Positions 5,250 through 9,240 of a DNA stretch of 9,240 nt are shown here, one piece after another; the stretch's first letter is position 1, and every line of letters begins with the position of its first letter. The position numbers were made by a program, and so were the translations under genes. The notes below the pieces were generated by a model that saw only the letters and a program-made list of their open reading frames with translations, ran no database searches and had not been told where the DNA came from. The stretch covers positions 1 through 9,240 of the forward strand of contig SLDE01000110.1 of the NCBI GenBank assembly GCA_007125455.1, written 5' to 3'. This DNA comes from Ectothiorhodospiraceae bacterium. Its GTDB lineage: Bacteria; Pseudomonadota; Gammaproteobacteria; Thiohalomonadales; Thiohalomonadaceae.

Positions 5250-6710
5250 ATGAGAATTGTCCAGGAAGCCCTCACCTTTGATGACGTACTGCTGGTGCCC
5301 GCCTACTCCAATATCCTGCCCAAGGATGTGGATCTGCGTAGCCGCCTGACCCGTGAGATCGACCTGAACATACCGCTGGTATCGGCGGCCATGGATACCG
5401 TCACCGAGGCCCGCCTGGCCATTGCCATGGCTCAGGAGGGCGGGATCGGCATCGTGCACAAGAACATGACCATCGAACAGCAGGCCGCCGAGGTGCGCAA
5501 GGTCAAGAAGTACGAAAGCGGCGTGATCAAGGACCCGATCACCATCTCACCTACCGCTACCATCCGCGATGTGCTGGCCCTGACCCGCACCCAGGGGATC
5601 TCCGGTGTGCCGGTGGTCGACGGTGGTGAGTTGGTGGGGATCGTCACCAACCGCGACATGCGCTTCGAGACCCGCTACGACGCGCCGGTATCCAGCATCA
5701 TGACCCCCAAGGAGAAGCTGGTTACCGTCAAGGAAGGGGCTGATCGGGAGACCATCCTTGGCCTGCTGCATGAGTATCGCATCGAGAAGATCCTGGTGGT
5801 GGACGATGAGTTTCGTCTGCGTGGCCTGATGACCGTCAAGGACATCCACAAGGCCACCGAAAAACCCAATGCCTGTAAGGACGACCAGGGCCACCTGCGG
5901 GTCGGTGCGGCGGTCGGTGTCGGCATGGGTACCGATGAACGCATCGCGGCGCTGGTCGCCGCTGGTGTCGATGTGGTGGTGGTCGATACCGCCCATGGCC
6001 ACTCCCAGGGGGTGCTGGATCGGGTCAGCTGGGCGAAGAAGAATTTCCCCGATCTGCAGGTGATCGGCGGTAACATCGCCACCGCCGCCGCCGCACTGGC
6101 GCTGGTGCAGGCCGGTGCTGATGGGGTGAAGGTGGGGATCGGCCCCGGTTCCATCTGCACCACCCGCATCGTCGCCGGGGTGGGCGTACCGCAGATCACC
6201 GCTATATCCAATGTCGCCGAGGCCCTGAAGGGCACCGGCGTCCCCTTGATTGCCGACGGCGGGATCCGCTTCTCCGGCGACATGGCCAAGGCCATCGTGG
6301 CCGGTGCCTCCAGCGTGATGATGGGCTCGATGTTTGCCGGTACCGAAGAGGCGCCGGGTGAGGTGGAGCTGTTCCAGGGGCGCTCCTACAAGTCCTACCG
6401 TGGCATGGGTTCGCTCGGCGCGATGGGTGGTAGCCAGGGCTCCTCCGACCGCTACTTCCAGGAGGGTAACGAGCCGGACAAGCTGGTGCCGGAAGGGATC
6501 GAGGGGCGCGTACCCTTCAAGGGCTCCCTCTACCCAGTGATCCACCAGCTGCTTGGCGGGCTGCGTTCCTCCATGGGCTACACCGGCTGCAAGACCATCG
6601 AAGAGATGCGCAGCACACCGGAGTTCGTGCGTATCACCAACTCGGGTCTGTCCGAGTCTCATGTGCATGACGTACAGATCACCAAGGAAGCGCCCAACTA
6701 CCGCCTGTAG
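5250..6710 (+). CDS. guaB: Inosine-5'-monophosphate dehydrogenase
   Basis: 486-residue IMP dehydrogenase, which oxidises IMP to XMP with NAD+, the committed step of GMP synthesis. The TIM barrel is interrupted by two CBS domains at about residues 93-205 (PITISPTATIRDVL, then PKEKLVTVKEGA, ending at LMTVKDI). The catalytic loop is VGIGPGSICTTRIVAGVG (295-312) with nucleophile Cys303 and the potassium-binding GxGxxSIC pattern. IMP-binding ADGGIRFSGD lies at 335-344 and MMGSMFAGTEEAPGE at 357-371. The mobile-flap Arg401-Tyr402 pair is present (SSDRYFQ). Length and motifs match bacterial IMPDH throughout. The ATG is preceded by a modest GGTAAG 5 nt upstream. It is divergent from xseA. guaA, often the next gene, is absent; a REP-like pair and then convergent cmoB follow. 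The call is very secure. Confidence 0.98.
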   Translation: MRIVQEALTFDDVLLVPAYSNILPKDVDLRSRLTREIDLNIPLVSAAMDTVTEARLAIAMAQEGGIGIVHKNMTIEQQAAEVRKVKKYESGVIKDPITISPTATIRDVLALTRTQGISGVPVVDGGELVGIVTNRDMRFETRYDAPVSSIMTPKEKLVTVKEGADRETILGLLHEYRIEKILVVDDEFRLRGLMTVKDIHKATEKPNACKDDQGHLRVGAAVGVGMGTDERIAALVAAGVDVVVVDTAHGHSQGVLDRVSWAKKNFPDLQVIGGNIATAAAALALVQAGADGVKVGIGPGSICTTRIVAGVGVPQITAISNVAEALKGTGVPLIADGGIRFSGDMAKAIVAGASSVMMGSMFAGTEEAPGEVELFQGRSYKSYRGMGSLGAMGGSQGSSDRYFQEGNEPDKLVPEGIEGRVPFKGSLYPVIHQLLGGLRSSMGYTGCKTIEEMRSTPEFVRITNSGLSESHVHDVQITKEAPNYRL

Positions 6711-6766
6711 TTAACCTCGAAGGTATCTACTCGCCCACCTGAACGATGCGGGGTGTCGCCTACCCA

Positions 6767-6788
6767 CGGCGGGCACGGCCCGCCCTAT
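6767..6788 (-). repeat. REP-like palindrome, first of a pair
   Basis: A perfect 7-bp stem with 3-nt loop, GGCGGGC-ACG-GCCCGCC at 6768-6784, is followed by CTAT; read on the minus strand it starts ATAGGGCGG. The outer ACCCA at 6762-6766 and TGGGT at 6788-6792 can extend pairing past bulges. With the copy at 6810 it forms an inverted pair after guaB, convergent with cmoB, where REP elements often stabilise or end transcripts. There is no T-run typical of an intrinsic terminator. Confidence 0.75.
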
Positions 6789-6809
6789 GGGTGATTTCGT
6801 GCCTGCTCT

Positions 6810-6831
6810 ATAGGGCGGCCCATGGCCGCCG
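6810..6831 (+). repeat. REP-like palindrome, second of a pair
   Basis: GGCGGCC-CAT-GGCCGCC at 6814-6830 is a perfect 7-bp stem with a 3-nt loop, preceded by ATAG. It matches the reverse complement of the first copy at 19 of 22 positions. Two of the three differences are a compensatory C-G to G-C swap in the stem, and the third is in the loop. The two copies face away from each other with 21 bp between them. Confidence 0.75.
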
Positions 6832-6862
6832 AAATTGCGGCACGATGGTCGAAATTACGGCA
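6831..6862. repeat. Short direct repeat after the REP pair
   Basis: GAAATTGCGGCA at 6831-6842 recurs as GAAATTACGGCA at 6851-6862 (11 of 12 bases), with starts exactly 20 bp apart. It lies between the REP pair and the cmoB stop codon. No function is recognised. Confidence 0.6.
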
Positions 6863-6879
6863 ATAGTGCGAGTGAGTTA

Positions 6880-7884
6880 TCATGCTCCGGGTTGTATGCG
6901 TTTTGCCGCCCGGTACATTGCTCTTAGCGGGGCCGGATAACCCTCGATGGTTTGACCTGGGTCATGTGGATCAAGATAGTCGGACAGCGACTCAAAATGC
7001 ATCCATGGGGTGCGACGTTGTTCTTGCACGGTGGTCGCACTCAGATCGATAAGCTCTATCCCCACCAGGCCAGCTTTGTCCAGCCAATTGGCCATGGTTT
7101 CTACACTCGGCACGGTATGTACATTCTTCATTTTGGCGTAACGCCTGTTGCCCTGGCTGGCAGGGTGAATCGCCTCGCCATGTCCGGGCGGGATCACCAG
7201 CCCTTCCAAGATCAGTTCACCGCCAGGGCGCAGGTAATCGCAGAGTTGTTGCAGGTGTTCCATGTGATCCTTGCGGTGGTAGATCACCCCCATGGAGAAC
7301 ACCGTGTCGAACTCGCCTTGACCCCGGGGCAGCGCCTCCAGCGTGGTGGGCAGGACATGCATCGGCTGAGGGCCGATCAGCTTTTGCATCGCGGCAAACT
7401 GCATCACATAGGAGACGGTTGGGTCGATGCCGACCACCCGCCTCGCCCCGGCGCCCAGCATACGCCAGCCGTAGTAGCCGTTGCCGCTGCCCACATCCAG
7501 CACCAGCCGGTCCTGCAGATCGATTTGGGACTGCAGGCGCGCCCACTTCCAGTCGGAGCGCCATTCAGTGTCCAGGTGCAGTCCGTAGGGACAGAACGGC
7601 CCCTTGCGCCAGGGGTGGAAGGCCATCAGGGTCTCGGCCAACTGCTCCCGTTGCGCGTGATCCAACTGGGTCGCCGAGCCGATGGCCAGGCAGGGAGCGG
7701 CCAGATCCAGCGTATCCGGCGTGAGTTCCGGCAGGGCATCCAGTGCCGCCAGCCAACGTGGGGTATCACCGTGGCCCAGCAGACGCTGCTCGCATAACGA
7801 CGGTACCGTCTCCAGCCAATAGGCCAGCGGGGACTGCTCAAGCCATTGCCAGAGGGCATCGTAGCCAAGTTCATCCAGGTTCAT
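6880..7884 (-). CDS. cmoB: tRNA U34 carboxymethyltransferase
   Basis: 334-residue CmoB, which transfers the carboxymethyl group of carboxy-S-adenosylmethionine to 5-hydroxyuridine at position 34 of tRNAs, giving cmo5U for reading codons of several four-fold boxes. The signature PWRKGPFCPYG (91-101) with TEWRSDWKW (106-114) is nearly identical to the E. coli protein, and the Lys before GPF is the expected ligand-contacting residue. The Rossmann motif is VLDVGSGNGYYGWRMLGAGA (128-147), followed by VGIDPT and SMGVIYHRKDHMEHL (197-211). It is slightly longer than E. coli CmoB (323 residues). It follows cmoA on the same strand after a 104-bp gap filled by a periodic hairpin repeat whose edge forms the cmoB leader; only a weak GAAGA lies upstream of the ATG. 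It is convergent with guaB. Confidence 0.97.
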   Translation of the reverse strand: MNLDELGYDALWQWLEQSPLAYWLETVPSLCEQRLLGHGDTPRWLAALDALPELTPDTLDLAAPCLAIGSATQLDHAQREQLAETLMAFHPWRKGPFCPYGLHLDTEWRSDWKWARLQSQIDLQDRLVLDVGSGNGYYGWRMLGAGARRVVGIDPTVSYVMQFAAMQKLIGPQPMHVLPTTLEALPRGQGEFDTVFSMGVIYHRKDHMEHLQQLCDYLRPGGELILEGLVIPPGHGEAIHPASQGNRRYAKMKNVHTVPSVETMANWLDKAGLVGIELIDLSATTVQEQRRTPWMHFESLSDYLDPHDPGQTIEGYPAPLRAMYRAAKRIQPGA

Positions 7885-7890
7885 AAAAGA

Positions 7891-7986
7891 TCTTCAACAC
7901 AGAGATAACAGAGTGCACGGAGAATACAGATTATGAGAGAGGCAGTCTTGGCATACCTCGGTGATCTCAGTGTTCTCTGTGGCTAA
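7891..7986. repeat. Periodic CACAGAG hairpin element, copy 3 (cmoA-cmoB gap)
   Basis: The left arm at 7898-7922 reads CACAGAG-at-AACAGAG-tg-CACGGAG. The right arm at 7957-7981 reads CTCGGTG-at-CTCAGTG-tt-CTCTGTG. In register this gives three 7-bp helices separated by 2-nt internal loops around a 34-nt loop, the same architecture as copy 1. It occupies nearly the whole gap between cmoA and cmoB and ends 7 bases upstream of the cmoB ATG. Confidence 0.85.
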
Positions 7987-7988
7987 AT

Positions 7989-8729
7989 TCATTTAACCGC
8001 CGCCAGGGAGGCGAAATTGAAGGCCTGAAACCAAGGCTCAATCTGGACAAAGCCTGCCTGTATCAGCCGTGCCCGGTGCTGCTCCAGGGTATCGGGCAGC
8101 AGCACATTCTCCAGCGCGGCACGTTTCTGGCTGATCTCCAATTCCGAGTAGCCATTGGCCCGTTTGAAGGCCAGTTGTAGACGCTCCTGGAATGCCTGGC
8201 TCTGCCCATCGGCAAAGCGCAGCTTCTCCGACAGCACTAACACCCCGCCGGGCAGCAGACCGGCGTGGATCCGTTTCAATAGTACCAGACGCTCCTCGGG
8301 GGGCAGAAACTGCAGGGTAAAGTTGAGCACCACCACCGAGGCCTGTTTGATGTCCACCTCACGGATGTCGGCGCAGACCACCTCCACCGGCGTAGGGGAG
8401 AGATCGTTGGCGATATGTTCACGGCAGCGCGCCACCATCGCCTCGGCATTGTCCACCGCGATGAGTCGGCAGCCGGGCACCTGGATGCGCCGCCGTAGCG
8501 AGAGGGTGGCGGCCCCCAGTGAACAACCCAGGTCATAGATGCAGCTATTTGGCTGGGCATATTGTTCGGCAAACAGCCCGAGCAGGGCAATGATGTCCCC
8601 ATAGCCCGGCACCGAGCGGCGGATCATGTCGGGGAAGACACTCGCCACCCGTTCGTCGAAGCGAAAGTCCACCAACATCGGCTCGGGCTGGGCAAACAGG
8701 GTGTCGCGGGGAGGCGCTTGGCTCATCAT
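7989..8729 (-). CDS. cmoA: Carboxy-S-adenosyl-L-methionine synthase
   Basis: 246-residue CmoA, which converts SAM and prephenate to carboxy-S-adenosylmethionine, the cofactor for CmoB. It is nearly the length of the E. coli protein (247). Conserved blocks are RFDERVASVFPDMIRRSVPGY at about 23-43, the SAM-binding loop IYDLGCSLGAATLSL at 64-78, AVDNAEAMVARC at 91-102, and FKRANGYSELEISQKRAALE at 188-207, where Arg203 corresponds to the Arg that contacts the carboxylate of the cofactor. The C-terminal EPWFQAFNFASL (231-242) is also typical. Two adjacent ATG codons (8729 and 8726) are possible starts, with only a weak GAGAG upstream. TAAAAT on the minus strand at 8765-8760 could be a -10, but no good -35 was found. 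cmoB follows after a repeat-filled gap. Confidence 0.97.
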   Translation of the reverse strand: MMSQAPPRDTLFAQPEPMLVDFRFDERVASVFPDMIRRSVPGYGDIIALLGLFAEQYAQPNSCIYDLGCSLGAATLSLRRRIQVPGCRLIAVDNAEAMVARCREHIANDLSPTPVEVVCADIREVDIKQASVVVLNFTLQFLPPEERLVLLKRIHAGLLPGGVLVLSEKLRFADGQSQAFQERLQLAFKRANGYSELEISQKRAALENVLLPDTLEQHRARLIQAGFVQIEPWFQAFNFASLAAVK

Positions 8730-8853
8730 GCTCTCGGCTTGTCTCGAACAAAGATGACCATTTTAGCCTGAATGGGTGAGGCAGGCACAGGGGGCCGTTG
8801 GGCATGCCTGTCCCAGTTTTGCAGTCCGCCGAGCTCGAGGTTTAGCCGGGGGG

Positions 8854-8922
8854 GGGCCGGAGCGTCGAGCTCCAGCTCGATGAGGTAAGTGAAAGTCGAC
8901 CAGGAGGTCGACCCTCCGGCCC
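8854..8922. repeat. 69-nt multi-hairpin palindromic element
   Basis: The outer arms at 8854-8868 and 8908-8922 pair at 14 of 15 positions (GGGCCGGAG-c-GTCGA with TCGAC-c-CTCCGGCCC). Inside or competing with them are two smaller palindromes: TCGAGCT-CC-AGCTCGA at 8865-8880 and GTCGACC-AGGA-GGTCGAC at 8895-8912. A run of nine G (8848-8856) overlaps the left arm, and CGAGCTCG lies at 8830-8837. It can form one long hairpin or a three-way junction. Origin unknown. Confidence 0.7.
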
Positions 8923-9035
8923 GAAATCGATCCATCCGCGGCGGCATTTCGAACCCCAAGCCCGTCGAGCCTTGTTTTACTCATACCGACAGACAAGCCG
9001 AGTAAAGCCAATGACTTGCATCGGTTTTGTATGAT

Positions 9036-9072
9036 GCCCTTGCCCCTTGCCCCTTGCCCCTTGCCCCTTGCC
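9036..9072. repeat. Heptanucleotide tandem repeat (GCCCCTT)
   Basis: Four exact units of GCCCCTT at 9042-9069 are flanked by a shortened GCCCTT (9036-9041) and a trailing GCC. The array ends 13 bp before a possible -10 (TAAAAT, 9086-9091) of the downstream gene. A 7-bp unit is outside any reading frame supported here, so copy-number change could alter promoter spacing but not a protein. Confidence 0.9.
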
Positions 9073-9121
9073 TATACGTCTGGGCTAAAATAACGCTTTT
9101 AAGATACCGAGCCCTTCGCCG

Positions 9122-9240
9122 ATGGAACAGCGCGACCACAACCCCGATCAACAGCCAGTTAGCGACCACGATAGCCCCTGGAAAGAGGCGCTGGAGCACT
9201 ACTTTCCTGATTTTCTTGAGTTACTGTTCCCCGCTATCCA
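9122..9240 (+). CDS. Rpn/PD-(D/E)XK transposase-family protein, 5' part only
   Basis: An open frame begins at an ATG and runs off the window after 39 complete codons. After a polar, unconserved start (MEQRDHNPDQQ), it reads DSPWKEALEHYFPDFLELLF. This matches my recollection of the N-terminus of a family annotated as Rpn recombination-promoting nuclease, putative transposase or DUF4351-containing proteins, commonly starting DSPWK-(x)-YF-F-FFP. The catalytic PD-(D/E)XK residues lie beyond the window and cannot be judged. An in-frame stop at 9086-9088 limits upstream extension, and no alternative start codon lies between. The Shine-Dalgarno is poor. It is divergent from cmoA. Such genes are often multicopy and strain-variable. 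Confidence 0.6.
   Translation, partial: MEQRDHNPDQQPVSDHDSPWKEALEHYFPDFLELLFPAI

Larger units (their letters stand above)
8730..9121. other. Intergenic region between cmoA and an Rpn-like gene
   Basis: These 392 bp separate two divergent genes and hold no gene I can support. From left to right they contain a possible cmoA -10 (8760-8765, minus strand), a palindrome-rich GC block at about 8820-8970, an AT-richer stretch, a heptamer tandem repeat at 9036-9072, and TAAAAT at 9086-9091, a possible -10 for the rightward gene. The context GGCTAAAAT occurs on both sides in divergent orientation. Confidence 0.7.

Noticed and set aside
5547..6668. 373-codon minus-strand open frame inside guaB.
   Set aside because: It lies wholly antisense to a complete IMP dehydrogenase gene, and its His/Gly-rich composition is typical of reverse-frame reading of GC-rich coding sequence.
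6768..6830. Classical Rho-independent terminator for guaB.
   Set aside because: The GC hairpins are strong, but neither is followed by a T-run on either strand. The REP-like interpretation fits better.
6952..7797. 281-codon plus-strand open frame inside cmoB.
   Set aside because: It is antisense to an unmistakable cmoB. No family motifs are visible, and length alone is explained by high GC.
8981..9199. 72-codon minus-strand open frame at the right end.
   Set aside because: Much of it translates the heptamer repeat (ARGKGQGAR), and it runs antisense to the recognisable start of the Rpn-like gene.

Overview
The window looks like chromosomal DNA of a GC-rich gammaproteobacterium. Evidence: the divergent xseA/guaB pair, a cmoA-cmoB tRNA-modification pair very close in sequence to the enterobacterial proteins, a LytM/M23 endopeptidase gene overlapping the end of xseA, and intergenic spaces crowded with short palindromic repeats. 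The repeat-rich spacers and the Rpn/PD-(D/E)XK-type gene at the right edge resemble Chromatiales or other sulfur-oxidising lineages. That placement is a guess; no marker in the window fixes it.

Layout. (1) 60-1705, plus strand: a LemA-family membrane protein, then a membrane protein with a GIDE-like domain and one canonical EF-hand. A 131-bp spacer full of crossing inverted repeats separates them. (2) 1706-2001: a convergent spacer made almost entirely of a 9-bp-periodic repeat family (7-mers such as CACAGAG separated by 2 nt). (3) 5092-2002, minus strand: a tight operon of xseA, an M23 peptidase, a stand-alone cyclic-nucleotide-binding-fold protein and a small DUF2798-type membrane protein, with overlaps or gaps of at most 10 bp. 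(4) 5093-5249: a divergent promoter region. (5) 5250-6710, plus strand: guaB, without the usual guaA after it; a REP-like palindrome pair follows instead. (6) 8729-6880, minus strand: cmoA then cmoB, separated by a 104-bp gap that holds another copy of the repeat family seen in region 2. (7) 8730-9121: a 392-bp spacer with a 69-nt multi-hairpin element and a heptamer tandem repeat. (8) 9122-9240, plus strand: the start of an Rpn/putative-transposase-family gene cut by the window edge.

How the genes work together. GuaB makes XMP from IMP on the way to GMP. XseA is the large subunit of exonuclease VII; its small subunit gene xseB is not in the window. CmoA makes carboxy-S-adenosylmethionine, and CmoB uses it to form cmo5U at position 34 of tRNAs. 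The M23, cNMP-fold and DUF2798 genes probably share the xseA transcript; any link between their functions is unknown.

I found no clear new defence, secretion or biosynthetic system. The most noteworthy content is non-coding: the periodic 7+2 hairpin family (two full hairpins plus one apparently nested or rearranged copy), the REP pair with a compensatory stem change, the structured element upstream of cmoA, and the crossing inverted repeats after lemA. The most unusual coding features are the EF-hand inside the GIDE-like protein, the cNMP-fold protein with His in place of the usual phosphate-binding Arg, and a possibly leaderless xseA transcript.
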